From: Verrucomicrobiota bacterium
Lineage (GTDB): Bacteria > Verrucomicrobiota > Verrucomicrobiia > Opitutales > Opitutaceae
Length of the DNA stretch: 48,066 nt
Reading direction: 5' to 3'
NCBI GenBank assembly: GCA_016235555.1
Contig: JACRKC010000090.1
Coordinates: 1 to 48,066, forward strand
Under the pieces are notes generated by a model, which ran no database searches, had not been told where the DNA came from, and saw only the letters and a program-made list of their open reading frames with translations. Each line of letters begins with the position of its first letter. Positions within the stretch are counted from its first letter, which is position 1. Shown piece by piece: positions 25,483 through 34,699 of this stretch. Both the position numbers and the translations under genes were made by a program.

Positions 25483-26934
25483 ATGGACGCGAATCCCGAA
25501 GACACCGAACTCCTGCGCCGCTACGCCGGCTCGCACGCCGAGGCCGAATTCGCCGAGCTCGTGCGGCGGCATGTCAACCTCGTCTACTCCTGCGCGCTGC
25601 GCCAGGTGAACGGCGACGCGCACCTCGCGCAGGATGTCACGCAAACCGTGTTCACCGACCTGGCACGGAAAGCGGAGTCGGTCGCGGCGCATCGCGTGCT
25701 GGCCGGCTGGCTCTTTACGAGCACGCGCTTCGCCGCCGCGAAGGCCGTGCGCGGCGAGCAGCGCCGCCACGTGCGCGAACACGAGGCCCAACTTATGCAG
25801 GAAATCAACCGCGACTCCGCCGCTCAGCTCGACTGGGACCGCGTGCGCCCGGTGCTTGACGAGGTCCTCGGCGAACTCAGCGACAGCGATCGCGAGGCGA
25901 TCCTGCTGCGCTTTTTCGAGAATCGTGATTTCGCGAGCGTGGGCGCCCGGCTCAACGTGAACGACAACACCGCCCGGATGCGCGTGGAGCGCGCGCTCGA
26001 GAAGCTGCGTGCGTTGCTCGCGCGCCGCGGTGTGACTTCAACGAGTGCCGCGCTCGCGGCGGCGCTGGCCAACCAGGCGGTGGTGGCGGCTCCGGCGGGA
26101 CTCGCCGCGACGGTGACCGGCGCCGCGCTGGCCGGAGCGGGAACGGCCGCGGGCACCGGCGCGTGGCTGGGACTTATGAGCATGACGAAACTACAGGTCG
26201 GGATCAGCGGCGCGCTGCTGGTGGCCGGGGCCGCGGGCCTCGTGATCCAGACCCAAGCCAACGCGGAGCTGCGGAGTGAGATCGAGGCGCTGCGCCGGGA
26301 AAATACCGCCGGCGCCGCGCTGCGCGCTGAAAACGAGAGACTGAAGCGGACCGCCGTCGAAGTGGCCGATATGCGCAACGACGACGCCGAACTACGGCGG
26401 CTGACGGAGGAGACGGCGGCATTGAAGACCGCGATGCAGCAGGCGGAGCGGGCGCGGGCGGCGGCGCAGGCGCGCGCGGAAGTCTTCGAGCTGGCGAAGC
26501 TCGATCGCACGCCGCGGCCGACTTTCCAGGCACGACCGCAGTATCCGATCGAGCTGCGCAACGCCGGCTTGGCGGGAACGGTGGTGGTCGATTTCATCGT
26601 CGACGCGAATGGCGACGTGCAGAATGCGCGGGCGATCGACACATCACTCAAAGGCAATCGACTCAACCGTGCCGATGAGAGTCGCGCCACCGTCGTGGTC
26701 AAAATGGGGGATTTCGTCGTGGCCGGGGCCGGGAATAACACCTTGAACGGAGTCGACACCGTCGAGGGGGCGCAACGACTGAGCGCGGCTGCGGTGGAGG
26801 CGGTGAGCCAATGGAAATTTGCGGCCGGCCAGAAAGGCGGCCGCGCCGTGAACACGCACATGCAGGTCCCCATCGTGTTTTCGCTTGCGACGAAGCCGCC
26901 GACAGATACGCCGCAACCAAAGGCGAACCCATGA
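25483..26934 (+). CDS. ECF sigma factor fused to membrane segment, coiled coil and TonB domain
   Basis: A 483-residue fusion. Residues 10-180 are a complete ECF sigma factor: region 2 ([38 protein letters not shown]) and region 4 ([38 protein letters not shown]). An Ala-rich stretch leads to a membrane helix (about 236-256). Residues 258-335 are a heptad-rich coiled coil ([16 protein letters not shown]...). Residues 345-470 are a TonB-type C-terminal domain ([30 protein letters not shown]). The sigma part would be tethered at the inner face with the coil and TonB domain outside. Release by proteolysis is a reasonable idea but not shown. ATG 25483 is chosen; an upstream ATG at 25429 would put the promoter-like motif inside the gene. 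Its stop overlaps the next start (ATGA). Confidence 0.85.
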   Translation: MDANPEDTELLRRYAGSHAEAEFAELVRRHVNLVYSCALRQVNGDAHLAQDVTQTVFTDLARKAESVAAHRVLAGWLFTSTRFAAAKAVRGEQRRHVREHEAQLMQEINRDSAAQLDWDRVRPVLDEVLGELSDSDREAILLRFFENRDFASVGARLNVNDNTARMRVERALEKLRALLARRGVTSTSAALAAALANQAVVAAPAGLAATVTGAALAGAGTAAGTGAWLGLMSMTKLQVGISGALLVAGAAGLVIQTQANAELRSEIEALRRENTAGAALRAENERLKRTAVEVADMRNDDAELRRLTEETAALKTAMQQAERARAAAQARAEVFELAKLDRTPRPTFQARPQYPIELRNAGLAGTVVVDFIVDANGDVQNARAIDTSLKGNRLNRADESRATVVVKMGDFVVAGAGNNTLNGVDTVEGAQRLSAAAVEAVSQWKFAAGQKGGRAVNTHMQVPIVFSLATKPPTDTPQPKANP

Positions 26935-27218
26935 ATCCGCGGCGCTGGCTCTCCGGACTGCTGCTGGCGCTGGCCCTGGTGGCCGGCGCGGCGCTCTGGC
27001 TGCAACGCGAAGCTGCGGCGGCGCTGCACAGCGAAATGGTCCTGTTGCGCGAGGAGCAGCGCGAGCTCGTGCGTCTGCGGGCGGAGAACCAGCGGCTGCA
27101 GTCGGCGCAGGTTGCGTCGGCGGAGTTGGAGCGGTTGCGCGCGGACCGGATAGCCATCGGGCGGCTTCGGACGGAATTGGAGAAACTCAGGGCGAACGTC
27201 GACCGCACCCGGCCTTAG
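26931..27218 (+). CDS. Small membrane-anchored coiled-coil protein
   Basis: A 95-residue protein of unknown family. It has a basic start (MNPRRWLSG), one membrane helix ([15 protein letters not shown], about 10-24) and then a continuous leucine-rich coiled coil ([38 protein letters not shown]). The start codon overlaps the stop of the sigma/TonB fusion as ATGA, so translation is very likely coupled and the product stoichiometric. Its coil has the same style as residues 258-335 of the fusion, making a heterotypic coiled-coil partner or inhibitor a plausible role. That is inference from sequence and position. Confidence 0.75.
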   Translation: MNPRRWLSGLLLALALVAGAALWLQREAAAALHSEMVLLREEQRELVRLRAENQRLQSAQVASAELERLRADRIAIGRLRTELEKLRANVDRTRP

Positions 27219-27220
27219 CG

Positions 27221-27385
27221 GAACGGTTGCAGTTGAACTCGAGTTTATGCGTGACCGTGCCGTGGAGCGCGTTGACCCCAACGCGTTTTTCAGTATTCAC
27301 GTCGTAGCCCAAGCGCTTTGAGGTCAACGCGCTCCACCCCGTCGGCAATGTTGGCTGAGCGGGAACGTTGCAGCTGAAGTTCGAG
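27221..27385. repeat. GGAG...CTCC hairpin between imperfect direct repeats
   Basis: GAACGGTTGCAGTTGAACTC at 27221-27240 is repeated imperfectly at 27363-27383 (GAACGTTGCAGCTGAAGTTC). Between them is a hairpin with GGAGCGCGTTGACC and GGTCAACGCGCTCC as ends (27264-27335). It separates the sigma unit from the MFS gene. Confidence 0.6.
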
Positions 27386-27549
27386 AAACTTGGCAGCCGC
27401 CGAGGTGACGAGGCGGGTTGACGCGGCTCATCTTGCTCCAGCTTCCTCATGCCGGCGGCCACGTCCGACCACACCATTCCGCTCGGCGGGCACGGCGCGG
27501 GCTTGCCACTCGGGCACCGGCACGGCCAGCCTTGGCGCCGCTTTCGTCT

Positions 27550-28839
27550 GTGGAAACACCCCCTGCTCCCCCGGCCTCGTCGTCGATCAGACCCACCCGC
27601 ATCCGCTACGGCGTCGTCGGGCTCATGATCGCGCTCGCGATGGTGACGTATCTGGACCGCGCGTGCATCGGCAAGCTGGCGCCGGACATCTCCCGCGATC
27701 TCGCACTGAGCAAGGAGCAGATGAGCCTGGTCTTCAGTTCGTTTGCGCTGGCTTATGCCCTGTTCGAGGTGCCGACGGCGTGGTGGGCGGATCGCTACGG
27801 GACGCGCAGCGTGCTCACGCGCATTGTGCTGTGGTGGTCGGCGCTCACGATGGCGACGGCCGCGGCGTTCAGCCACGGGTCCCTCGTTGTGATCCGATTT
27901 CTGTTCGGGGCCGGCGAGGCCGGGGCGTGGCCCTGCGTGGCACGGACGTTTTCACGCTGGATCCCGCTCGCGCAACGCGGGCGGGTGCAGGGAGTTTTCT
28001 TTGCGGGGGCGCACCTCGCCGGCGGGGCCACGCCGCTCATCGCCGCGGCGCTCAGCAGCGTGATCGGGTGGCGCGGGGTGTTCGTGGTGTTCGGCGTGAC
28101 GGGCGTGGGATGGGTTTGGATCTGGCACCGCTGGTTCCGTAACGACCCGGCCGAGCACCCGGGCACCAACGCGGCCGAGCGCGAACTGATCGCCGCCGGC
28201 CGGACGGCGGCGAATACGACGCACGAAGGCTGGCCCTACTGGCGGCGGCTGCTGGCGCACCGCAACACCCTGCCGCTCTGCCTGAGCTACATTCCGAACA
28301 GCACGATTTTCTATTTCTGCATCACGTGGCTGCCGACTTATCTGGAGGAGAAACACAAGTTCGCGGCGCTGTCGCTCGGATTTTTTGCCGGACTGCCGCT
28401 GTTGATGGCGGTGGCGGGCGATCTGACCGGCGGCGCGGCGACCGACTGGGCCGTGCGGCGGTTTGGCCTGCGGCGCGGGCGGGCCGGGGTGGCGGGGGTG
28501 GCCAACCTGCTCGCGGGTGCCGCGATGGCCGGCGCGGCGCTCGCGCCGCACCCGGTGGCGGCGATCGTGCTGATCTCGCTGGCGGTGACGCTCACGATGT
28601 TCACGCTCGGGGCCACGTGGTCGACGTGCCAGGACATCGGCGGCGCGCACGTGGGTGTGGTGAGCGCGGCGATGAACACCGCGGGTCAACTCGGCGCGAT
28701 CGGCGGACCGCCGCTGGTGACGTGGCTGTTGAGGCACTACGGCGATTGGAATGCGCCGGTGGTCGCGATCAGCGTGCTGTTCTTCGTCGGCGCGCTCATG
28801 TGGCTGGTGATCGATCCGCGCGACAAGGTGTTCGATTGA
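27550..28839 (+). CDS. MFS transporter, anion:cation symporter (ACS)-like
   Basis: A ~429-residue major facilitator protein with about 12 membrane helices. The first helix region [20 protein letters not shown] with the YLDR motif, followed by [20 protein letters not shown] and WWADRYGTR, is typical of the ACS family (glucarate, hexuronate and related organic anions). [18 protein letters not shown] is the family's helix-4/5 segment. The substrate is likely a sugar acid, in keeping with pectin-related neighbours, but this is a guess. Start is uncertain: GTG 27550 gives a short cytoplasmic leader; the frame is open to a TTG at 27418 with Arg/Pro-rich residues that look untranslated. It stands alone after a repeat. 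Confidence 0.85.
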   Translation: METPPAPPASSSIRPTRIRYGVVGLMIALAMVTYLDRACIGKLAPDISRDLALSKEQMSLVFSSFALAYALFEVPTAWWADRYGTRSVLTRIVLWWSALTMATAAAFSHGSLVVIRFLFGAGEAGAWPCVARTFSRWIPLAQRGRVQGVFFAGAHLAGGATPLIAAALSSVIGWRGVFVVFGVTGVGWVWIWHRWFRNDPAEHPGTNAAERELIAAGRTAANTTHEGWPYWRRLLAHRNTLPLCLSYIPNSTIFYFCITWLPTYLEEKHKFAALSLGFFAGLPLLMAVAGDLTGGAATDWAVRRFGLRRGRAGVAGVANLLAGAAMAGAALAPHPVAAIVLISLAVTLTMFTLGATWSTCQDIGGAHVGVVSAAMNTAGQLGAIGGPPLVTWLLRHYGDWNAPVVAISVLFFVGALMWLVIDPRDKVFD

Positions 28840-29538
28840 ACGCTGTGACGGGCCGAACGCCGGCAGCCGCCGCGACGCGAGCCTCGCTCCTGATCGGCGA
28901 CATCCGACGTGCTGGATCGCCGGCGGCTCGTGCCAGCAATCCCACCGGGCGGATTTTGGGCGCTCACGGCCTCCGAAACGCTTGCTCACACCAACGTCAC
29001 CTTGCTTTTGGACTGTAGGCCCGGCCGGTGGCCGGGCTGATACCAACGGCTGCTGAAGAATGGACTATTGGGTCCCGTGGGTAGGTCGGGGTTTATCCCC
29101 GACATCCGCCGTCGGCGGACAAGTGTCGGGCGTGAAGCCCGACCTACGATGATCCAAAAAGGCGCAGTTGGTATTAACCGCAAAGAGCGCAAAGAACTCA
29201 AAGCGAGACGCTCCGGCTTTTCTGAGCGGACGGGAGACCTTCACCTCGTGGGGTGAATGCGCATGAAGGGCAACAAACGAGTTTTTTTCTCTCTGCGCGC
29301 TTTGCGCTCTCTGCGGTTCAATTGCGGGATTTAGGATGATCCAAATCTCAACAGCCGCTGGTATCATATCCAAAGTGCCGAAGCGCCACGTATCTGGTAT
29401 AACGGCACAACGGCTGCGCAACGTGGTTGCTGCACCAAGCGCCGACTGGTGGCTGTTGGCCCGGCCCGGCGGTGATGCGCGGGGCGTGTCGAAAATAATG
29501 CGAGCGCCTTCCGGCGGCGCTCCGGGCCCAAGCGGACC
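28840..29538. other. 700-base repeat-filled intergenic region
   Basis: I see no supported gene. The dominant structure is an outer inverted repeat (TGATACCAACGGCTGCTG at 29038-29055 against CAACAGCCGCTGGTATCA at 29349-29366). It encloses a REP-A hairpin (29081-29147) and a second long inverted repeat, taaccgcaaagagcgcaaag (from 29175) against ctttgcgctctctgcggtt (about 29300-29318). The word gatgatccaaa occurs twice (about 29148 and 29335). Short open frames here are repeat-encoded. Confidence 0.6.
29081..29147. repeat. REP-A hairpin, distant copy
   Basis: GTAGGTCGGGGTTTATCCCC opens the palindrome and GTGAAGCCCGACCTAC closes it, with a longer loop (gccgtcggcgga) than the two copies flanking the RAYT. 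It is nested inside another inverted repeat. Confidence 0.8.
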
Positions 29539-29766
29539 TCAGCCCAGCTTGCGGTATTTTTCCGGCGGGATCTTGAAGCGGTGACCGGAATCCAAATCGG
29601 TGAAGATGTGCCAGTGGGTGTCGCTCGCACTATGCACAGCGACCTCGATCTTGTGACCGGCTTCGTAGGTGTATTCTTCCATGGCGAAGCCGTGATCCTC
29701 GTGCAGGATGGCTTCACCCAGTTCTCCGCTGTGCGGTTCGGTGATTTCGATTTTCCAGGTTTCCAT
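29539..29766 (-). CDS. Small hypothetical protein, 75 aa
   Basis: A short acidic/histidine-rich soluble protein (METWKIEITEPHSGELGEAI ... THWHIFTDLDSGHRFKIPP). It has no signal peptide or known domain that I can name. Composition and codon pattern look coding, unlike the repeat-derived frames nearby. It is monocistronic, with repeats upstream of EF-G on one side and the repeat-filled gap on the other. Confidence 0.6.
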   Translation of the reverse strand: METWKIEITEPHSGELGEAILHEDHGFAMEEYTYEAGHKIEVAVHSASDTHWHIFTDLDSGHRFKIPPEKYRKLG

Positions 29767-29893
29767 GATGTTCCGGGGTTGAATTCTAAAGGGACTAGCG
29801 GCCGGGAACCCGAGACCGCCACGTCCCGGACTCGGGCGAAAAGTGGCGGAAGGGGGTTTCGATCGCGGTGGGGGGTTTCTTGTCTCTGGTCGT

Positions 29894-31996
29894 TTAGTGG
29901 GAGGCCTTGCCGTTGTGCTCGGCTTCGCGCTTGGCCTTGGCCTCGGCGATGATCTTCGCCTCGAGTTCGCGCGGCATCTCGGCGTAGTGGCTGAATTGTT
30001 CGGCGTGCCGGCCCTTGCCGCTGGTGAGCGCGCGGACGGTGGAGCTGTAGCGGTTGATCTCCTTTTGCGGCACGTTGGCTTTCACCACCTGGAAGTGGCC
30101 GTCGTTGTCGATGCCGAGGATCTGACCGCGGCGCGACGAAAGGTCGCCCATGATCGCGCCGAGGTAGTCCTCGGGCACGGTCACGGTGACGGTGTAAATC
30201 GGCTCCAACATACAGGGCTGGGCCGCGGAGAACGCTTCGCGGAAGGCGAAGTAGCCGGCCACCTGGAACGCGATGTCCTTCGAGTCGACCGGGTGCATCT
30301 TGCCGTCGTAGAACTCGGCCTTCACATCGGTCACGCGGCAGCCGGCGATGATGCCCTCGGTGCAGACCGTGCGGACACCTTTCTCGACCGAGGGCACGAA
30401 GACGCGGTCGACGTTGTTGCCGACGAGCGACTGCTTGAACACCACGCCGCTGTCGCGCGCGCCGGCTTCGACGCGCAGCCAGACTTCGGCGAACTGCCCG
30501 GCGCCGCCGGTCTGCTTCTTGTGCCGGTAACGCGATTCGCCGCGGCCGCGGATGGTCTCGCGGTAGGGCACCTTCGGGTCTTCGAGGTCGACCTGGACGC
30601 CGTAGCGGCGCGCGAGGCGCTCGATGATCACCTGGAGGTGGATTTCGCCCTGGCCGGAGATGATCGTCTGGTGGAGCTCGTCGTCGACGCGGTAGATGAA
30701 GGTCGGATCCTCGACGTGCATCGTCTGGAGGCCGACGGCGAGTTTATCCTCGTCGCCCTTGGCGCGCGGCTTGAGCGCGGCGTGGATGTTGGGCCTGGGG
30801 AATTCCTCCTTCGGCAGGGTGACGACGAATTTCGCCGAGCACAGGGTATCGCCGGTGTGCGTGCTGCGCAGTTTGACGACGGCGCCGATGTCGCCGGCGT
30901 GGAGCGCGGGCACCGGGGTGCGGTCGTGGCCGTTGAGGACGTAGATCTGGCCGAGGCGCTCGGCGACGTTGCGGGCCGGATTAAATAGTTCGGCACCGCT
31001 TGTGACGGTGCCGGAATAGACGCGAAACAATGAGAGCTCCCCCACGCCGGGCTCGTTCATTGTCTTGAAGACATACGCGACGGGCTCGGCGTGGGCGAGC
31101 GGCACGGTGGTGGCCGCGCCGCTCGCGTCAATTGCAGGCACCTCCGCGCGATCGAGAGGGGAGGAGCCGTATTTGGCGATGAAGTCCATCAGCCGCGCCA
31201 CGCCGACGTCGGTCTCGGCCGAGGCGGCGAAAAGCGGGATGAAAACCTGGTTCTGGATCGCCTTGTGCAGGCCGGCGCGGAGTTCCTCCTCGGCGAGCAC
31301 GCCCTCGGCGAAGAACTTCTCCATGAGCGCGTCGTCGGACTCGGCGACGTATTCGATCAGTTGCTTGTGGAGCTCATGCACGCGGTCGGCGAGCGGGCCC
31401 TCGGCGGTGGATTCGGTGTAGGAGCCGTTGCCGCCGGGCCGGTAGGTGATGACTTCGTCGCGCAGGACGTCGAGCAGCCGGCTGAAGCCCGGGCCGGCGT
31501 CGAGCGGGATCGTCATCGGGAAGACGTTTTTCCCAAAGTGCGCGCGGGCGTCGGCGAGGATCTCGTCGAAATTGCAGTTCGGTTTGTCGAGTGCGTTGAC
31601 GACGATCATCTTCGGGAGGCCGTGATGCGTGGCCTGCTCCCAGACGGCGTCGGTGCCGACGCCAAGACCGTGGATCGCGTGGATGACGACGAGGGCGAAA
31701 TCGCCGACGCGCAGGGCGCCGAGGCCCTCGCTGATGAAATCGGCGTAGCCGGGCGAGTCGACGAGGTTGAATTTCTTGCCCTGCCACTCGAGGTTGAGGA
31801 GCGAGGCGTGCACCGAGATCTGGTGCTGCTTTTCGCTCGCGTGATAGTCGGAGACCGTGGTGCCGGCGGCGATGGAGCCCATGCGTCCAATGCGGCCGGC
31901 GGCGACTTCCATCGCTTCGCACAGCATCGTTTTTCCGGAGGAAGCATGGCCGACGACGGCGAAGCTTCGCAGGTCAGGGGAGGCGTAATCTTTCAT
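29894..31996 (-). CDS. Elongation factor G-like GTPase (EF-G2/paralogue type)
   Basis: A 700-residue translational GTPase with full EF-G layout: G domain, domain II (EPVAYVFKTMNEPGVGELSL), domain III, domain IV (KQTGGAGQFAEVWLRVEAGA) and domain V (MLEPIYTVTVTVPEDYLGAI, GDLSSRRGQILGID). It differs from canonical FusA in the GTP-site motifs. The P-loop is GHASSGKT (residues 16-23), the switch-2 motif reads DSPGYADF with Tyr where the catalytic His normally is, and the base-specificity motif is VNALDK rather than NKxD. These mark the EF-G-like paralogue group found beside true FusA in many bacteria. Its role in ribosome translocation or recycling is uncertain. It stands alone, without rpsL/rpsG/tuf neighbours, which also argues against the housekeeping copy. 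Confidence 0.9.
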   Translation of the reverse strand: MKDYASPDLRSFAVVGHASSGKTMLCEAMEVAAGRIGRMGSIAAGTTVSDYHASEKQHQISVHASLLNLEWQGKKFNLVDSPGYADFISEGLGALRVGDFALVVIHAIHGLGVGTDAVWEQATHHGLPKMIVVNALDKPNCNFDEILADARAHFGKNVFPMTIPLDAGPGFSRLLDVLRDEVITYRPGGNGSYTESTAEGPLADRVHELHKQLIEYVAESDDALMEKFFAEGVLAEEELRAGLHKAIQNQVFIPLFAASAETDVGVARLMDFIAKYGSSPLDRAEVPAIDASGAATTVPLAHAEPVAYVFKTMNEPGVGELSLFRVYSGTVTSGAELFNPARNVAERLGQIYVLNGHDRTPVPALHAGDIGAVVKLRSTHTGDTLCSAKFVVTLPKEEFPRPNIHAALKPRAKGDEDKLAVGLQTMHVEDPTFIYRVDDELHQTIISGQGEIHLQVIIERLARRYGVQVDLEDPKVPYRETIRGRGESRYRHKKQTGGAGQFAEVWLRVEAGARDSGVVFKQSLVGNNVDRVFVPSVEKGVRTVCTEGIIAGCRVTDVKAEFYDGKMHPVDSKDIAFQVAGYFAFREAFSAAQPCMLEPIYTVTVTVPEDYLGAIMGDLSSRRGQILGIDNDGHFQVVKANVPQKEINRYSSTVRALTSGKGRHAEQFSHYAEMPRELEAKIIAEAKAKREAEHNGKASH

Positions 31997-32299
31997 GAGG
32001 CCGAGGGGTGGTTTTCAGGCCCGCCAGTTCGGAAGTTGGCGGACGAACGCGGCGAAGGCTAGCCCTTTTCTTGGCGCGCGGCTGCGCGCGGTTTGGCCGA
32101 TCCTGCGCAGAAACTTGCCGAAAATTTTTTTCGCGACTTCGCCGTCGGGCGCGGCGGGCCCGGCGCGTGCGATCCTGCCGCCGGGCGCGGGCGTCCCCGG
32201 CCATCGAATGGCCTAATGGGAGGTGTGTCGGACGGTTTTGTAATGCGCCGCCGGGTTCAGTTTCCCGGTGGTGCGCCGATAAGGGGAGAGGACGCCCCC

Positions 32300-34054
32300 A
32301 TGGCCGGCCTCGCGCTGGCTTTGGGCGTCTCCCTCTCCATGGCCTGCATTCTACTCGTCGATCCCAGCGAAGTGGCGCAACGCGCCATGAAAGGCATCCT
32401 TGCGCGGGGCGGGCACCGGCTCGCGATCGTCGCCAACGCCCCGGACGCCTGGCGCTTCGTCCGCACGCACGTGCGGGTGGATCTGGTCTTCACCGAACTC
32501 AAGCTCGAGGGCGAAGCGGGCCTCGAGCTGGTGCAGCGCATCAAAGCGGACTGTTTCACCAAACTGCTGCCGGTCGTCGTCTACACCGAGCACGGCAATC
32601 GCGAGGCGGTGAAGCGCGGCCTCGATCTGCGGGTGCAGAATTTTCTGATCAAACCGTATCACGACGCGGCGATCTTCGGGGAGATCGCGAAGGCGGCCGC
32701 GAATCCATGGAACGTGCGCCATTTCGAGGAGGAGCGTTCCTTCTGCAAGCTCGTCGGCCTCACCGCGGACGGGCTGCACAAGATGCTCGACGCCCTCCGG
32801 GTCACCCTGCTCGCGGCGCGCACCGGGCTGACCGAGCTGGCCAAGGCGCGTTCGGCGGCGCGGGTCAACGAAACGCTGGGGGCGCTCGCCGAAGATGCGG
32901 AGACCGCCGGCGCGTGGGGCGTGGTCGATTGCGTGAACCAGCTGCGGGAGAAAGCGGAGGCGGGGGCGTGGCCCGAGTTCGATGAACTGCTGGAGGGGCT
33001 CGATTTTGCCGCCGCCCTGATTTTCCGCCACCTCAACCCCGGCTTGCTGCCGGAGCCGTTTCTGGCGGTGCACGAACTCAACGCCGAACGGGAGGCGCGC
33101 GAGCAGGCCGTGTGGTTCAGCGCCCCGGCGGAGCAACGCTGCCCGGTCACGACTTTACCCGACCTCCAGCGTGAACTCGACGCGATCACCGGCGTGCCGG
33201 TGATCGACTCGGTCGCGGCGGCCTTTGAGATGGGGGCCAACGGCCATCCGTCGTGTCTGAGCCCGCTCATGGACATCGTGGATCGCGACCCGGCGCTGGC
33301 CGCCCAGCTGCTCATCGCTGCCAACGCGGCGCGCCGCACGGAAGACCAGGACGCCAACCCGATCGAGGATCCGCGCCTTTCCGTTTCGCTGCTCGGCGAA
33401 AAGCGTCTCGCCGATCTCGCGCGGATGCTGGTCACGGTGGAGGAGCGGCTGATGCACGTGCCGCCGGCCTTCAACTGGCCGCAATTCTGGACCTTCCAGG
33501 TGGGAGTCGCGCGCATGGCCCGCTACACGGCGCGCTATCTGGATCTGCATGTGCTGGAGGCCCCGGCCTACACCGCCGGGCTGCTGCACGACCTCGGCAA
33601 GCTGCTCCTGCTGCGGCTCCATCCCTTCGGCCTCCAGGCCGTGTTCGACCATGCCCGGCGGGCGAAAATCCCGGTGCGCGAGGCGGAAAAATATTTTCTC
33701 GGCTGCACGACCGCCGAGATGGCGGTGCATTTCGCGACGCAGCAGCGGCTGCCGCCACGCTTCATCCACGTCATGGAATGGTGGGCCACGCCGGAGCTGG
33801 CCACGGCCGACGCGGATCTGGTCGCGGTGGTATCGTTTGCCCGGGCGCTCTGCCTGCACAACCGGGTGGGGAATTCCGGTGATAGTCCGGCCGAACGTCT
33901 GCTGCCCATCGAAGAAACCCCTGAGTGGCGCGTGCTGCGGGGCAGCGTGTTTCCGAGTTTCAATTTGCGCGAATTCGAGCTGAAAGCGCACCAGCACTGC
34001 CACGAACTGCGGCTGGAGCTCCACGGACGGCTCAAGGAATACGCCGCGGCGTGA
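32300..34054 (+). CDS. Receiver-HDOD signalling protein
   Basis: A ~584-residue cytoplasmic signalling protein. The N-terminal receiver-like domain (CILLVDPSEVAQRAMKGILA) keeps the acidic pocket Asp in LLVD and the conserved Lys in FLIKPYHD, but the phospho-acceptor position reads FTELKL, with Glu replacing Asp. A helical linker follows. The C-terminal HDOD domain (GVPVIDSVAAAFEMGANGHP, LLHDLGKLLLLRLHP) belongs to the HD superfamily, often non-enzymatic and involved in signalling or c-di-GMP related outputs. Start: ATG 32300 has a good Shine-Dalgarno-like GGAGAGGA eight bases upstream; ATG 32339 begins exactly at the receiver domain and is the alternative. No histidine kinase gene is adjacent. 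Confidence 0.85.
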   Translation: MAGLALALGVSLSMACILLVDPSEVAQRAMKGILARGGHRLAIVANAPDAWRFVRTHVRVDLVFTELKLEGEAGLELVQRIKADCFTKLLPVVVYTEHGNREAVKRGLDLRVQNFLIKPYHDAAIFGEIAKAAANPWNVRHFEEERSFCKLVGLTADGLHKMLDALRVTLLAARTGLTELAKARSAARVNETLGALAEDAETAGAWGVVDCVNQLREKAEAGAWPEFDELLEGLDFAAALIFRHLNPGLLPEPFLAVHELNAEREAREQAVWFSAPAEQRCPVTTLPDLQRELDAITGVPVIDSVAAAFEMGANGHPSCLSPLMDIVDRDPALAAQLLIAANAARRTEDQDANPIEDPRLSVSLLGEKRLADLARMLVTVEERLMHVPPAFNWPQFWTFQVGVARMARYTARYLDLHVLEAPAYTAGLLHDLGKLLLLRLHPFGLQAVFDHARRAKIPVREAEKYFLGCTTAEMAVHFATQQRLPPRFIHVMEWWATPELATADADLVAVVSFARALCLHNRVGNSGDSPAERLLPIEETPEWRVLRGSVFPSFNLREFELKAHQHCHELRLELHGRLKEYAAA

Positions 34055-34101
34055 GGCGATCTAGATCCTGTCATGAACTTTGCGCGGAGCGGTGGCTGGG
34101 A

Positions 34102-34171
34102 GTAGGGCAGGTCTGTGACCTGCCCCGCGAGCACTCACCGCGTGAAAGGGCAGGTCACAGACCTGCCCTAC
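34102..34171. repeat. GTAG hairpin (REP-C)
   Basis: GTAGGGCAGGTCTGTGACCT and AGGTCACAGACCTGCCCTAC form the arms. It is nested within the outer inverted repeat flanked by TCTAG at 34060-34064 and 34215-34219. Confidence 0.8.
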
Positions 34172-34235
34172 CTCGGAGTCCGTCCGTCTTTTCGGACAAA
34201 AGTGCATGACAGCCTCTAGCCGGCAGTGGCGGGCA

Positions 34236-34367
34236 CCGGCGAGCGGGCGCATCTCACTTCTTGCACTACGGAGGGGCGCTTTTCCAAGCGCCCAAGCTCG
34301 GCGGTTGAAAACCGCCGCTCCGTCGCTCTCGCCGGACTGCATGAAACTAAGATGCGCCCCGGCGAGC
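34236..34367. repeat. J-family element, copy 3, with 9-bp direct repeat CCGGCGAGC
   Basis: CCGGCGAGC at 34236-34244 and 34359-34367 flanks a 114-base element. Its ends, gggcgcatctcacttcttgc and atgaaactaagatgcgcc, are inverted repeats. A GGAG...CTCC hairpin (34270-34321: GGAGGGGCGCTTTTCC ... AAACCGCCGCTCC) occupies the centre. Confidence 0.75.
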
Positions 34368-34544
34368 CGGAGAAAAAATTCCCGCGACCGCGGGGGCGTG
34401 GCGTCAGGCTCGAACTCCGCGGCGGTGAATGATGCCAGCGACGGCCAACATCCCGCGTCTCACGAAGCGGGCCATCAACAAAAGTAGCCCGCCGCGGGAG
34501 AGGCTGTGTGAGAACCCGGCGGTATTCGTTCAGCCGCGCGAAGC

Positions 34545-34614
34545 GTAGCGGAAACCGTGAGGTTTTCGTGGGATTGCACCCGCGGTCGGGCGAAAAGCTC
34601 ACGCTTTCCGCTAC
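34545..34614. repeat. REP-B hairpin, intergenic copy
   Basis: GTAGCGGAAACCGTGAGG on the left, closing TCACGCTTTCCGCTAC on the right. It is the same family as the two copies translated within the glycosylase gene, with a longer centre. Confidence 0.8.
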
Positions 34615-34699
34615 AACCGCCACGTTTTCACACAGTCTGGTGAGAGGCGGGACGGCTTTGGCCTGCCATGCCCGGGGCGCGAAACCCAGGCGGCCCGCC

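Larger units (their letters stand above)
34055..34699. other. Intergenic region made of four stacked palindromic elements
   Basis: No gene is supported. In order: an outer inverted repeat with ends atcctgtcatgaacttt and aaaagtgcatgacagcc (34065-34214, both flanked by TCTAG) holding a GTAG hairpin; a J-family element (34236-34367) holding a GGAG hairpin; unassigned sequence; a REP-B hairpin (34545-34614). It separates the HDOD gene from the sugar transporter operon; both genes point toward it. Confidence 0.65.

Noticed and set aside
27390-28142. Plus-strand frame overlapping the MFS gene start
   Set aside because: It lies in another frame of the MFS gene; translation is Arg/Gly-rich and has no membrane pattern.
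34060-34219. TCTAG as target duplication of the element at 34065-34214
   Set aside because: Only five bases match, and CTAG-containing words are palindromic, so chance is not excluded. Kept only as an observation.
34055-34699. Possible CRISPR-like array of palindromes
   Set aside because: Units differ in sequence and spacing, are nested rather than regular, and no cas gene is nearby.
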